Positions 8,001 through 14,542 of a stretch of 26,132 nt of DNA are shown here, one piece after another. The notes beneath the pieces were generated by a model, which was not told the origin of the DNA, made no database searches, and was given only the letters and a program-made list of their open reading frames with translations. Source of the stretch: Colivivens sp963640465 (lineage in GTDB: Bacteria; Bacteroidota; Bacteroidia; Bacteroidales; Bacteroidaceae); NCBI GenBank assembly GCA_963640465.1, contig CAVHYP010000038.1, positions 1-26,132 on the forward strand, in the 5' to 3' direction. Numbering within the stretch: position 1 is the first letter of the stretch; each line of letters opens with the position of its first letter. The translations under genes and the position numbers were made by a program.

Positions 8001-8521
8001 AGTTTGCCGGAAGTACCGTTCTGTACGAATGCCACGTGTTCCCATACTCCGAGGTTGGCAGCACTACTTTTCTCGATTCCGCTCTCATTGCCGTAACCAC
8101 CCGTAGACGTAGCCACACGCTGGGCATTGAGCCTGTAGGCTGAATACTTGCCCTCCGATGCTGTGCACGCAGCCGATGTGGAGAACGACCAAAGGAAATT
8201 GCCCGAACCGGTTATCGTTGCATCTTTGTCGATCCGGTAATACACAGAGACAGTAAATGAGTCAAGGGACTTGAACAGTTCGCCCGCAGCCTTTCCCATA
8301 TCGAGATAGCCTGAGCTGTTCCCGAGATTCATCACGTGATACTTGCCCATCTCCAGAACCTTGGCTGACCCACGGAGAGTGGCATTGATGCCTGAGGAGG
8401 AAGCGTCGCTCACTGTAGTTCCGCTGACCTCGCTGAAGTCATACTGCAGGATCTTGTTCTGCGCACATGCAAAGCATGCAAAGGATGCAGCACAAACGAA
8501 TGAAAGTAATCTTTTTACCAT
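4838..8521 (-). CDS. Secreted modular polysaccharide lyase (LamG, alginate-lyase-type domain, dockerin-like C-terminus)
   Basis: About 1227 residues as written, with four X from the N-run at 7658-7667. Order: signal peptide (cleavage about A20|Q21); LamG/concanavalin-like domain (about 24-245); helical segment (250-330); alginate-lyase-superfamily domain (about 349-750) with HPGGLHTQADF, NYINAARGATIAYQNALRW, HYWSNWGLCN and NESGRDTGHA, which recall PF05426-type families such as PL5/PL38; Ig-like segments (about 790-1020); a lectin/ricin-like segment (about 1035-1165); and two dockerin-type EF-hand repeats (DVNQDGTVDSQDVL and DVNRDETVDSQDVL, about 1172-1227). The expected reaction is beta-elimination of a uronic-acid polysaccharide outside the cell; the exact substrate is not readable from sequence. 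It is not flanked by susC/susD-type genes here. The start ATG follows a -7 box at 8621-8628. Confidence 0.85.
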   Translation of the reverse strand: MVKRLLSFVCAASFACFACAQNKILQYDFSEVSGTTVSDASSSGINATLRGSAKVLEMGKYHVMNLGNSSGYLDMGKAAGELFKSLDSFTVSVYYRIDKDATITGSGNFLWSFSTSAACTASEGKYSAYRLNAQRVATSTGGYGNESGIEKSSAANLGVWEHVAFVQNGTSGKLYINGKLVGSASMPKNTENFASASVYYNWIGRPPFSADSYLNGTMVYDFCIYDGALTLDSVKSLAAFTDSLEYEYRYGGDGDFTALQTAVNSAKTYLLGLNLNNYPPSATLXXXXLEFQDAINMAEYLISENKANQTIVDEYKTALAEAKTKFIATKGILFDTSNVVSSYDVNRGFKHPGGLHTQADFDRIKQQLTDGNETVTAAYKILKTAEFAQSGCSTWPVETIVRGGSSGQNYINAARGATIAYQNALRWKIEGTEANAKHAVDVLMAWARTTKNVSGDSNYALAAGLYGYQFAQAAELVRDYEGWSQEDFQTFRRWMLDVWYPKCIGFLRGRNGTWANTGKWWQAPGHYWSNWGLCNALAVLSIGVLCDDVFIYNQGLSFIKYDQVGTFTDPRTSDPILNDGLTEFWGNLIVTTSESDLETGAYGKLGQMNESGRDTGHAAMAAGLAVDIAHQVWNQGDDLFAYMDHRLAAGIEYIAAQTQSVQGLPWTNYKYGTNGIYYTDSRCWTMTGPALGAQMRNYWGTVIGHYEGIKGVKMPFSKKAYEQMGIDAGGLGATSGGYDHLGYSVLMNTYDGLAPASRVPTEMSGKITYNGKTIDHNELGGLVNTFSSTVNPGFAAGTVITLQPQIPDSVIDTGLWQWETGETTRNITVTADKSRVYRVTYTNDRGVKSEQVFSIAVQGDNVPSTINQSINGVSATSANVNYGSTVTLYADGTGGWGSLLWDNGQTSSTITIPSITTSRDISVIFTNQAGTQSMATFHLNVQNVIPNIVVESTTYSNTSSKVVQSGDSVVLSPSPVGTQACGDFVWTVNGEKVSTEQSLTLPSIEESVFPQLQYLIGGEVLATVDFSIFVHPKSDELIEPGDYYIRHRNSGTYLTNENADSTVAAPVFKTFIGTKTSPSATQIWHINRTTAARYDFMSVSDSLYLTAAGSMIKRTFRPHRITKAAGTDYVNFYNNDGTYWIVNTSGAITFGGSDALTEYPFELVPVVKYEAEDVNQDGTVDSQDVLAVYRFMSSAAGVSADTVEDVNRDETVDSQDVLQIYEFMRVH
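7658..7667. other. Assembly gap (ten N) inside the lyase gene
   Basis: Ten N interrupt the gene. The bases on both sides share TCGAG (7653-7657 and 7668-7672). The reading frame is open and consistent on both sides of the run. Confidence 0.95.
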
Positions 8522-8620
8522 AAGTAGTTTTTAAATAGTTTGTCATCACCAGTTTCTTGTAATCAGTGCAACCCTCAGTGTATTCCAGCCGCACAATCTC
8601 CTATGAATAATTAGATGCCG

Positions 8621-8628
8621 CAAATGTA
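8621..8628 (-). promoter_or_regulatory. Promoter -7 box (TACATTTG) of the lyase gene
   Basis: The minus strand reads TACATTTG, an exact TAnnTTTG match, about 100 bp upstream of the start at 8521. No TTTG is at the ideal distance (the nearest is about 25 bp upstream). A 5' leader of roughly 90 nt is implied. Confidence 0.5.
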
Positions 8629-8757
8629 CGGATTTTTCCAATATGTACAGCCACAAAGCAAAACAAATTCATCTGAAAGCATAAAAAAGCGAGCAAAACA
8701 AGTCTTACGTTTAGCCTCACTTACCAATCAAAGAATGGAGCTGAGAAAAAAATTATT

Positions 8758-8771
8758 GCAAAATATTTTGC
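8758..8771. promoter_or_regulatory. 14-bp perfect palindrome over the gdhA -33 box (candidate operator)
   Basis: GCAAAATATTTTGC is a perfect dyad. Its right half contains the TTTTG (8766-8770) that acts as -33 box of the gdhA promoter, so a dimeric regulator bound here would block or contact RNA polymerase. The regulator is unknown. Confidence 0.45.
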
Positions 8772-8797
8772 CGCACAAATCCGAATTTCTATATTTG
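8766..8797 (+). promoter_or_regulatory. gdhA promoter (TTTTG, N19, TATATTTG)
   Basis: TTTTG at 8766-8770 and TATATTTG at 8790-8797, separated by 19 bp, match the Bacteroidetes consensus TTTG-N19-21-TAnnTTTG. The start codon is 87 bp downstream, leaving a leader of roughly 80 nt. Confidence 0.7.
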
Positions 8798-8884
8798 CAC
8801 GTGAAATCGGAAGTGCAGGACTGCAGGCAGCACCACACAGCCGGAAAACAGACAAAAGAAACAATCTAATCAATAAGTGCTACT

Positions 8885-10222
8885 ATGGAAATTCAAAAGA
8901 TCATGGCTCAGCTTGAAGCCAAGCATCCAGGAGAGAAGGAATATCTTCAAGCAGTGAAAGAGGTTCTGATGTCAATCGAAGAGGTCTACAATCAGCACCC
9001 CGAATTCGAGAAAGCAAAAATCATCGAGCGACTGGTGGAGCCAGAGCGCATCATCACCTTCCGTGTACCTTGGGTAAACGATAAGGGCGAAGTACAGGTG
9101 AACCTCGGTTACCGCGTACAGTTCAACAGCGCAATAGGTCCCTACAAGGGCGGACTGCGATTCCACGCCTCAGTGAACCTTAGCATACTGAAGTTCCTCG
9201 GCTTCGAACAAACCTTCAAGAATGCGCTGACCACCCTTCCGATGGGCGGAGGCAAGGGAGGATCGGACTTCTCACCACGCGGCAAGAGCGATGCAGAGAT
9301 CATGCGCTTCTGCCAGGCATTCATGAGCGAACTGTTCAGATATATAGGTCCTGAAACCGACGTGCCGGCAGGCGACATCGGTGTGGGAGCAAGAGAGATA
9401 GGATATCTGTTCGGACAATACAAGAAACTCACACGCGACTGGAGCGGAGTGCTCACGGGCAAAGGGTTGGAATACGGCGGTTCACTCGTACGTCCGGAAG
9501 CAACCGGATTTGGCGGGCTCTACTTCGTGCACGAGATACTGCAGGACAAGGGCATCGATATCAAGGGCAAGACCGTTGCCATCTCCGGTTTCGGCAATGT
9601 GGCATGGGGAGCAGCCACGAAAGCCACACAGTTGGGAGCCAAGGTGGTGACCATCTCAGGACCCGACGGCTACATCTACGACCCCGACGGACTGAACGAA
9701 GAGAAGATTGCCTATATGCTCGAACTGCGTGCCAGCGGCAACGACATCTGCTCACCTTATGCAGAGAAGTTCCCGGGCAGCAAGTTCATTGCCGACAAGC
9801 GTCCATGGGAAGTGAAATGCGACATTGCACTGCCGTGCGCCACACAAAATGAGCTCAACGGCGAAGATGCCCTACACCTTATTAATAACGGAGTGACCTG
9901 CGTGGGCGAGATAAGCAACATGGGATGCACACCAGAGGCAATCAACCTGTTTATTGAACACAAGATGCTCTATGCCCCAGGCAAGGCAGTAAATGCCGGC
10001 GGTGTTGCCACTTCCGGACTGGAGATGAGCCAGAACGCAATGCACCTGAGCTGGAGTGCCAAGGAAGTGGACGAGAAACTGCATCAAATCATGCACGGCA
10101 TCCACGAACAATGTCTGAAGTACGGGAAAGAACCCGACGGCTACGTCAACTACGTGAAGGGAGCCAACATCGCAGGCTTCATGAAGGTGGCAAAAGCAAT
10201 GATGGCACAAGGAATCGTGTAA
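8885..10222 (+). CDS. gdhA: Glutamate dehydrogenase (hexameric, probably NADP-dependent)
   Basis: 445 residues, the usual length of small hexameric glutamate dehydrogenases. It catalyses reversible reductive amination of 2-oxoglutarate with ammonia to glutamate in the cytoplasm, a main ammonia-assimilation route in rumen and gut Bacteroidales. The substrate domain shows GPYKGGLRFH (85-94), PMGGGKGGSDF (119-129, catalytic Lys near 124) and PAGDIGVG (161-168). The Rossmann domain begins about 230 with AISGFGNVAWG (GxGxxA). Cofactor choice was not resolved from sequence; NADP is typical of this subfamily. It is a single-gene unit with its own promoter, a palindrome over the -33 box and a downstream hairpin, so it is probably regulated independently, perhaps by nitrogen status. 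Confidence 0.97.
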   Translation: MEIQKIMAQLEAKHPGEKEYLQAVKEVLMSIEEVYNQHPEFEKAKIIERLVEPERIITFRVPWVNDKGEVQVNLGYRVQFNSAIGPYKGGLRFHASVNLSILKFLGFEQTFKNALTTLPMGGGKGGSDFSPRGKSDAEIMRFCQAFMSELFRYIGPETDVPAGDIGVGAREIGYLFGQYKKLTRDWSGVLTGKGLEYGGSLVRPEATGFGGLYFVHEILQDKGIDIKGKTVAISGFGNVAWGAATKATQLGAKVVTISGPDGYIYDPDGLNEEKIAYMLELRASGNDICSPYAEKFPGSKFIADKRPWEVKCDIALPCATQNELNGEDALHLINNGVTCVGEISNMGCTPEAINLFIEHKMLYAPGKAVNAGGVATSGLEMSQNAMHLSWSAKEVDEKLHQIMHGIHEQCLKYGKEPDGYVNYVKGANIAGFMKVAKAMMAQGIV

Positions 10223-10305
10223 ACCAAACAAAAATAAGGTATTCTAGGTTCAGCAAGGCCAAATGCCCAATGTTCTTAGCAAAGGCTTGAGCACTTGGTA
10301 ACCCC

Positions 10306-10339
10306 ACCCTGCAGACACTTCGGTGCTGCAGGGTTTCTT
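10306..10339 (+). terminator. gdhA terminator hairpin
   Basis: ACCCTGCAG (10306-10314) pairs with CTGCAGGGT (10326-10334). Inside is a second CAC-TTCG-GTG stem with a stable UUCG tetraloop and one bulged A. The T-tract (TTTCTT) is short. It lies 84 bp after the gdhA stop. Confidence 0.7.
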
Positions 10340-10449
10340 GCATTCTGGTTTCATTGCCTGGACCATGTCAAACCTTCATAAAGAACACATGAAACACGAC
10401 ACCAGTCTGACTGCCGCCAAACGGGTGCATGAAGGTCCACACCGAGCAC

Positions 10450-10482
10450 AAAAAAAACAGAAGCTGCATCATGCAGCCTCTG
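10450..10482 (-). terminator. Rho-independent terminator of the 68-residue membrane protein gene
   Basis: On the minus strand an 11-bp stem (10482-10472 with 10468-10458, one G.T pair, loop TGA) is followed directly by eight T (10457-10450). It lies 32 bp past the stop at 10514. Confidence 0.85.
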
Positions 10483-10513
10483 CCTGTTTCTGAACAAAGT
10501 CCCCAGTTGTCGG

Positions 10514-10720
10514 TTAGTCTATCTTTGACTCCTCACTGAAGTACTTATTGATTACAACGTGAGCAATGATACCCACAGTCATAAGAATGAAACTGCCAGT
10601 CGTATACCAGTTCTGGTCACACAAGTCCTGCATTGCAGGCACAAACATGGCAAGAATCATCAACAAGCCACCGAGCAATACGAGGATTGCTCCCACATAG
10701 TTCTTTAAGTCTTTACCCAT
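10514..10720 (-). CDS. Small two-helix membrane protein, unknown function
   Basis: 68 residues from ATG 10720: a short charged N-terminus (MGKDLKNY), a transmembrane helix (about 9-29), a short loop (QDLCDQNWYTTG), a second helix (about 40-58) and a charged tail (KYFSEESKID). Both termini would lie on the same side, probably the cytoplasm. The strong downstream terminator, correct start codon and clean hydrophobic pattern support a real gene. I recognise no domain; similar short proteins are commonly annotated as hypothetical in this group. A poor -7-like sequence, TTACTTTG on the minus strand (10768-10761), lies about 40 bp upstream. It is divergent from rpsF. Confidence 0.75.
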   Translation of the reverse strand: MGKDLKNYVGAILVLLGGLLMILAMFVPAMQDLCDQNWYTTGSFILMTVGIIAHVVINKYFSEESKID

Positions 10721-10824
10721 TTTATATTTAGCTTTTTTCGTTTACATCGATTTCAAGGGACAAAGTAAGCGAAAAAAAACCAATCAGTCACCATGAAAGG
10801 ACAATTATTTTTGTTTAGACGTAG

Positions 10825-10840
10825 TTTTTTTCGAAAAAAA
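10825..10840. promoter_or_regulatory. A/T-tract palindrome upstream of the rpsF promoter
   Basis: Seven T, CG, then seven A form a perfect 16-bp palindrome just upstream of the rpsF -33 region. Such tracts may act as an UP-element or bend DNA; no more can be said from sequence. Confidence 0.3.
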
Positions 10841-10852
10841 GCCCTCAATCGA

Positions 10853-10882
10853 TTGTCCATCCATTTATTTTCACTAACTTTG
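10853..10882 (+). promoter_or_regulatory. rpsF operon promoter (TTG, N19, TAACTTTG)
   Basis: TTG at 10853-10855 and TAACTTTG at 10875-10882, 19 bp apart, match the Bacteroidetes consensus. The ATG of rpsF is 49 bp downstream, giving a leader of about 40 nt. Confidence 0.7.
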
Positions 10883-10931
10883 CACCCGCTTTAAGCACTA
10901 GTATATCAATTTATAAACAAAAGAACAATTT

Positions 10932-11270
10932 ATGAATCAGTACGAAACCGTTTTCATTTTAACTCCCGTTTTGTCTGACCAACAGATGAAGGAAGCGGTA
11001 GAGAAGTATCAGACTTTCCTCACTGACAATGGCGCTGAGATCATCAATGTAGAGAATTGGGGTCTCAAGAAGCTCGCCTACAACGTTGAGAAGAAGTCAA
11101 CTGGATTCTACTCTATGATTGAGTTCAAGGCAGAACCAGCTCTTATTGCAAATTTCGAGTTACAGATGCGCCGTGACGAACGTGTGCTCCGTTATCTCAC
11201 AGTAAAGAACGAGAAGTACGCTGCTCAGTATGCAGAGAAGCGTCGTAACGCTAAAAAAGAGGAGGCATAA
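10932..11270 (+). CDS. rpsF: 30S ribosomal protein S6
   Basis: 112 residues beginning MNQYETVFILTPVLSDQQ, the standard S6 N-terminal strand, with a GLKKLAY motif and a basic C-terminus (KRRNAKKEEA). S6 pairs with S18 on the platform of the 30S subunit. First gene of the conserved rpsF-rpsR-rplI operon; rpsR starts two bases after its stop. In many bacteria the S6:S18 pair binds the leader of its own mRNA, but the short leader here shows no clear hairpin to me. Confidence 0.97.
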   Translation: MNQYETVFILTPVLSDQQMKEAVEKYQTFLTDNGAEIINVENWGLKKLAYNVEKKSTGFYSMIEFKAEPALIANFELQMRRDERVLRYLTVKNEKYAAQYAEKRRNAKKEEA

Positions 11271-11272
11271 TT

Positions 11273-11554
11273 ATGGCAGCACAGACAAATCAGGAAGTAC
11301 GCTTCCTTACTCCACAGACAGTGGACGTAAAGAAAAAGAAATATTGTCGTTTCAAGAAGAGCGGTATCAAGTATATCGACTACAAAGACTCTAATTTCTT
11401 GAAGAAATTCCTCAACGAACAAGGAAAAATCCTTCCACGCCGCATCACTGGTAACTCACTAAAGTACCAGCGCCGCGTGGCACAGGCAGTAAAGCGCGCA
11501 CGTCATCTTGCTTTGCTTCCATTCGTTACAGACTTATTGAACAACAAAAACTAA
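11273..11554 (+). CDS. rpsR: 30S ribosomal protein S18
   Basis: 93 residues. It carries the S18 core with KKYCRFKKSGIKYIDYKD, LPRRITGN and the QRRVAQAVKRARHLALLPF block that contacts 16S rRNA. A short N-terminal extension (MAAQTNQEVRFL) precedes it, as in other Bacteroidetes. It is tightly coupled to rpsF (two-base gap) and sits 12 bp before rplI. Confidence 0.97.
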   Translation: MAAQTNQEVRFLTPQTVDVKKKKYCRFKKSGIKYIDYKDSNFLKKFLNEQGKILPRRITGNSLKYQRRVAQAVKRARHLALLPFVTDLLNNKN

Positions 11555-11562
11555 GGAGGTGA
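11553..11562 (+). promoter_or_regulatory. rplI: Strong Shine-Dalgarno sequence before rplI
   Basis: AAGGAGGTGA at 11553-11562 ends four bases before the rplI ATG (11567). It overlaps the stop codon of rpsR. It is by far the best anti-SD match in the window; most other starts have none, as is usual in Bacteroidetes. Confidence 0.8.
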
Positions 11563-11566
11563 GACA

Positions 11567-12136
11567 ATGAAAATTATATTGAAGAAAGACGTTCTTGGCT
11601 TAGGCTACAAGGACGAAGTCCACACAGTGAAGGACGGATATGGTCGCAATTATCTACTTCCTCAGCGCCTTGCAGTGATTGCAACCGACAAGGCACTTAA
11701 GGCTCTCAATGAGGAACTCAAGCAACGCGCCCACAAGCTTGCTAAGATCAAGGCTGAAGCTGAGGAGCAGGCAAAGAAGTTTGAAGGCGTAACCCTTGCA
11801 ATCGAAGCAAAGGTTTCTGACGGACAGAACATCTATGGTTCAGTTGGTGCAGCACAGATCGTTGAGGCACTTGCACAGAAAGGCATTGAACTCGATACAA
11901 AGAAGATTACAAGCAAGGCTGTCAAGGTTCTTGGTCAGCACACAGCTACAATCCAGCTCCACAGAGAAGTCGTTGTAGAACTCCCATTCGAGGTAGTGCC
12001 AGACGAAAGCTCAAAGAAGGCAATCGACGAAGTTGCAGCCCAGAAGAAAGCCGACAAGGCAGCAAAGGAAACTGAGGCAGAAACTCTGGCAGAAGAAGCT
12101 GAAACTCCAGCAGAGGAAGCACCAGCTGCTGAATAA
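11567..12136 (+). CDS. rplI: 50S ribosomal protein L9 with acidic C-terminal tail
   Basis: 189 residues, against about 148 for the usual L9. The N-terminal rRNA-binding domain (MKIILKKDVLGLGYKDEVHT, GYGRNYLLPQRLA) and long connecting helix (about 42-75) are normal, and the C-terminal domain ends near residue 150. The last ~35 residues are an Ala/Glu-rich tail (ETLAEEAETPAEEAPAAE), probably disordered and strongly acidic. Extended L9 tails occur in Bacteroidetes; the role is unknown. Last gene of the S6-S18-L9 operon, with its own strong Shine-Dalgarno, followed by a terminator. Confidence 0.96.
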   Translation: MKIILKKDVLGLGYKDEVHTVKDGYGRNYLLPQRLAVIATDKALKALNEELKQRAHKLAKIKAEAEEQAKKFEGVTLAIEAKVSDGQNIYGSVGAAQIVEALAQKGIELDTKKITSKAVKVLGQHTATIQLHREVVVELPFEVVPDESSKKAIDEVAAQKKADKAAKETEAETLAEEAETPAEEAPAAE

Positions 12137-12158
12137 GCAAATTCAAAAGGACAAATAT

Positions 12159-12193
12159 AAAGAGAGGCTCTCGCAGAGATGTCTCTCTTTTTT
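12159..12193 (+). terminator. Terminator of the rpsF-rpsR-rplI operon
   Basis: AAAGAGAG (12159-12166) pairs with CTCTCTTT (12183-12190), with an inner CTCT-CGC-AGAG stem, followed by a run of T to 12193. It starts 22 bp after the rplI stop. Confidence 0.8.
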
Positions 12194-12270
12194 CAGTGTC
12201 AATTCCAACAATTCCTGCAATACATCCAAGACCATAACACGCATCAGACAATAGACCACAGATTGGGTCC

Positions 12271-12494
12271 CAACACAAACATTGAGAATCAATTATACTA
12301 AATGTAGGACTTTCGTTATACCAAATATAGGGATTTCATTATACCAAATGCAGGAAACAGACATACAAGCCGCAGGGCATCAGAGTACAACCTGCAGATT
12401 TTCATCGTACTGCCCACAAGTTTCCATAGTTCTACTCATAGGTTTTCACCGTGCAACCCACAAGTTCACATAGGTCAATCCATAGGCAAACAAC
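12271..12494. repeat. Degenerate tandem array, about ten units of 22-23 bp
   Basis: The 385-bp space between rplI and the convergent holB holds the rplI terminator and then this array. By eye, 23-bp units start at 12293, 12316, 12339 and 12362, and 22-bp units at 12385, 12407, 12429, 12451 and 12473. A weaker unit precedes them (12271) and a partial one follows (12495). The first units share TTATACCAAATG-AGG; later ones share GTACAACC or GTGCAACCCACAAG with TTTTCA near the end. The unit length is not a multiple of three, so this is not a repeated peptide. There are no spacers, so it is not CRISPR. Confidence 0.6.
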
Positions 12495-12521
12495 CATACA
12501 GTTTGCAAGAGCGCAACAAAG

Positions 12522-13610
12522 TCAGCGGTTCTTGATAAGCATAATCATAGCGAGCGAGAAGACAAAGAAGATGAATTTGGGATTACCGTTCTGACTTATA
12601 TCCCGGTAGCAACGCTGCAACTGCTCCATAATGCCTATAACATTGTTCTCATTGATGAATGGGGCAAACTTCACGGCAAACTCAGCCTCATCTGCACTCA
12701 TGTAGTTAAGGTCGGGATTGTGGAAGTTGGAGATGAAGTTCTCGCGTACCAGGCGCTGGCAATAGCCGAGAAAACGCTTCTGCCTCTCACGTCCCATTCC
12801 AGCCACCTCATCGCTCCACTGCTTCATTTCTTTCACCTTACGGGCATAGCTGAGACGCATCAGTTGTTTGAAGAGTTCAAGGAATTCGCTTTGTTCCGAG
12901 TCATCCATTATCTGGCGTATCGCAACACACATGTTGCCATACGACGTACGGGCTATGCCTTTCGCCATGGACGGGTCAACACTGTAACGTTGCACCAATG
13001 TAACCTCGATGTCTTCCTGGTGAAGTTTGGGAACCATTATCGTCTGGCAGCGGCTGCAGACAGTATCGAGCAGAAGTTCAGGATGTTCACTGACAAGAAT
13101 GAACTTCGTCATTGATGGAGGTTCTTCAAGTAACTTAAGGAGTTTGTTGGCACATTCCTGATTCATCTTCTCTGGCAGCCATATAATAGATATCTTGTAT
13201 CCACCCTGATTGGATTTCAGACTGAGTTTCTTCAGCAGCGCATCACTTTCGTCCACATAGATCGTCAGCTGCTGGTTCTCCGCCCCAATGGCATTCATCC
13301 ACTCGCTGTAGCCGAAGTAAGGGTTTTGCGTCACCATGCCTCTCCATTGCTTGAAGAACAAATCACACGGCGTAGGCTTTCCCGACTCCTTCTTGAATAC
13401 GGGGAAAGAGAAGTACAAGTCAGGATGCTGGAGTTTTGCAACCATACTGGATTTGCTCAACAAACGGTCGGCAATGGCAAGCGCAATGGCAAAACCGCCA
13501 TTACCCTCCGGACCTGCCAGTAACAATGCATGAGGAAGTTTGCCAGCTTCAATCTCCTTGAGCAGCCTCTGTTTCACTTCCTCTTGTCCTATTACATCCT
13601 CGAACGTCAT
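12522..13610 (-). CDS. holB: DNA polymerase III delta-prime-like clamp-loader subunit
   Basis: 362 residues with an AAA+ clamp-loader layout: FEDVIGQEEVKQRLL at 3-17, a P-loop region GPEGNGG (33-39), LLKLLEEPP (157-165) and the arginine-finger motif CSRC (185-188). The P-loop lacks the GKT/GKS needed for ATP binding, which fits delta-prime, a non-hydrolysing subunit that completes the tau/delta/delta-prime complex loading the sliding clamp. The zinc-binding Cys cluster seen in DnaX is missing. The start ATG overlaps the metF stop by four bases (ATGA), so the two genes are translationally coupled in a metF-holB operon. No hairpin terminator is seen after the stop; the tandem array begins there. 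Confidence 0.88.
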   Translation of the reverse strand: MTFEDVIGQEEVKQRLLKEIEAGKLPHALLLAGPEGNGGFAIALAIADRLLSKSSMVAKLQHPDLYFSFPVFKKESGKPTPCDLFFKQWRGMVTQNPYFGYSEWMNAIGAENQQLTIYVDESDALLKKLSLKSNQGGYKISIIWLPEKMNQECANKLLKLLEEPPSMTKFILVSEHPELLLDTVCSRCQTIMVPKLHQEDIEVTLVQRYSVDPSMAKGIARTSYGNMCVAIRQIMDDSEQSEFLELFKQLMRLSYARKVKEMKQWSDEVAGMGRERQKRFLGYCQRLVRENFISNFHNPDLNYMSADEAEFAVKFAPFINENNVIGIMEQLQRCYRDISQNGNPKFIFFVFSLAMIMLIKNR

Positions 13611-14518
13611 AATCTCTTCAGAATTTCTTTAATGCTATCAACGGCAGACACAGTATAGAAATGCAGACGTGGAGCGCCTTTCTCAAGCAACTCCTTGCAC
13701 TGGGCAACGCCCCATTCAATGCCAAGCTGCACAACCTCTTCATTGGTCTTGAGTTTCAGTGCCTCACTTGCCAGTTCCTCGGGAATATCTACATGGAAGG
13801 TCTTTGGCACCACCGTCAGTTGGTTCAGTTTGGTCAAAGGCTTGATTCCCGGAATGATTGGGATAGTGATACCCATCTTGCGTGCACGTTCCACATACTC
13901 AAAGTATTTCGTATTGTCGTAGAACAACTGTGTGACAGCATACTTTGCACCCAAGTCCTGCTTCATTTTCAGTATCTGCAAGTCAAACTCGAGGTTTGGC
14001 GCCTCATCGTGTTTCTCGGGATAGCAAGCCACTCCATAGTCAAACGGAGTTCCCGGCATCTTTATATCGGACCCGTCGCGGAACTTACCGGCATTGAACA
14101 TATTCACTTGTTCAATAAGGTCTGTAGTATGATTTGGGCCATCCGGTTCGGGGCGGAAACGTGCATCGTCCTTTGCTTTGTCGCCGCGCAACAGCAGTAT
14201 GTCCTTTATACCAAGGAATTGCAGGTCGAGCAGCATGTATTCGATATCGTCACCCGTACAACCGGAGCACACCACATGGGGCACAACCTTCAGATTGTAT
14301 TTCTGCATGATGGCACTGGCAACGGCTATCGTGCCAGGACGACGGCGCAAACGATGTCTCTCATACGAGCCATCCGCACGTTCTGTGTAAACGAATTCAC
14401 TTCTGTGTGTTGTTATATTTATCAGTTCCGGTCCGAAATCCCTCAGTGTATCAATTGTTTTGAAGAGATTCGCCGTTCCCGTTCCTTTCAATGGAGGTAA
14501 TACTTCAAATGAAAACAT
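13607..14518 (-). CDS. metF: 5,10-methylenetetrahydrofolate reductase
   Basis: 303 residues from the ATG at 14518. It reduces 5,10-methylene-THF to 5-methyl-THF with a flavin cofactor, supplying methyl groups for methionine synthesis. Visible: FSFEVLPPLKG at 2-12 (E5 matches the catalytic Glu of the SFEFFPP motif), NITTHRSE, RRRPGTIAVA, LLLRGDKAKDD (109-119, Asp113 of the RGD segment) and a TQLFYDN motif. A TTG 27 bases upstream (14545) is in frame, but it lies inside the -7 promoter box (TACCTTTG, 14550-14543), so it cannot be within a normal transcript. The chosen start leaves almost no residues before the first strand, shorter than many MetF proteins. Confidence 0.92.
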   Translation of the reverse strand: MFSFEVLPPLKGTGTANLFKTIDTLRDFGPELINITTHRSEFVYTERADGSYERHRLRRRPGTIAVASAIMQKYNLKVVPHVVCSGCTGDDIEYMLLDLQFLGIKDILLLRGDKAKDDARFRPEPDGPNHTTDLIEQVNMFNAGKFRDGSDIKMPGTPFDYGVACYPEKHDEAPNLEFDLQILKMKQDLGAKYAVTQLFYDNTKYFEYVERARKMGITIPIIPGIKPLTKLNQLTVVPKTFHVDIPEELASEALKLKTNEEVVQLGIEWGVAQCKELLEKGAPRLHFYTVSAVDSIKEILKRL

Positions 14519-14542
14519 ATCAATTCTGTTCGATTTTGTATG

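Larger units (their letters stand above)
8522..8884. other. 363-bp divergent intergenic region (lyase / gdhA)
   Basis: It holds a promoter for each flanking gene, pointing outward: the lyase -7 box at 8621-8628 (minus) and the gdhA promoter at 8766-8797 (plus). A 14-bp palindrome lies at 8758-8771. The remainder is AT-rich, and I see no convincing gene or RNA in it. Confidence 0.6.

Noticed and set aside
8615..8869. 84-codon frame in the lyase/gdhA intergenic region
   Set aside because: It covers both promoters and the palindrome, and its Lys/Gln-rich composition reflects AT-rich non-coding DNA.
10372..10436. 8-bp inverted repeat ACCTTCAT / ATGAAGGT after gdhA
   Set aside because: The arms are about 50 bases apart, with no T-tract and no gene boundary; probably chance.
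12271..12494. CRISPR array
   Set aside because: Units are directly adjacent with no unique spacers, are only 22-23 bp and are degenerate; no cas gene is in the window.
13661..14500. 279-codon plus-strand frame opposite metF
   Set aside because: metF motifs on the minus strand are clear; the antisense frame has no independent support.
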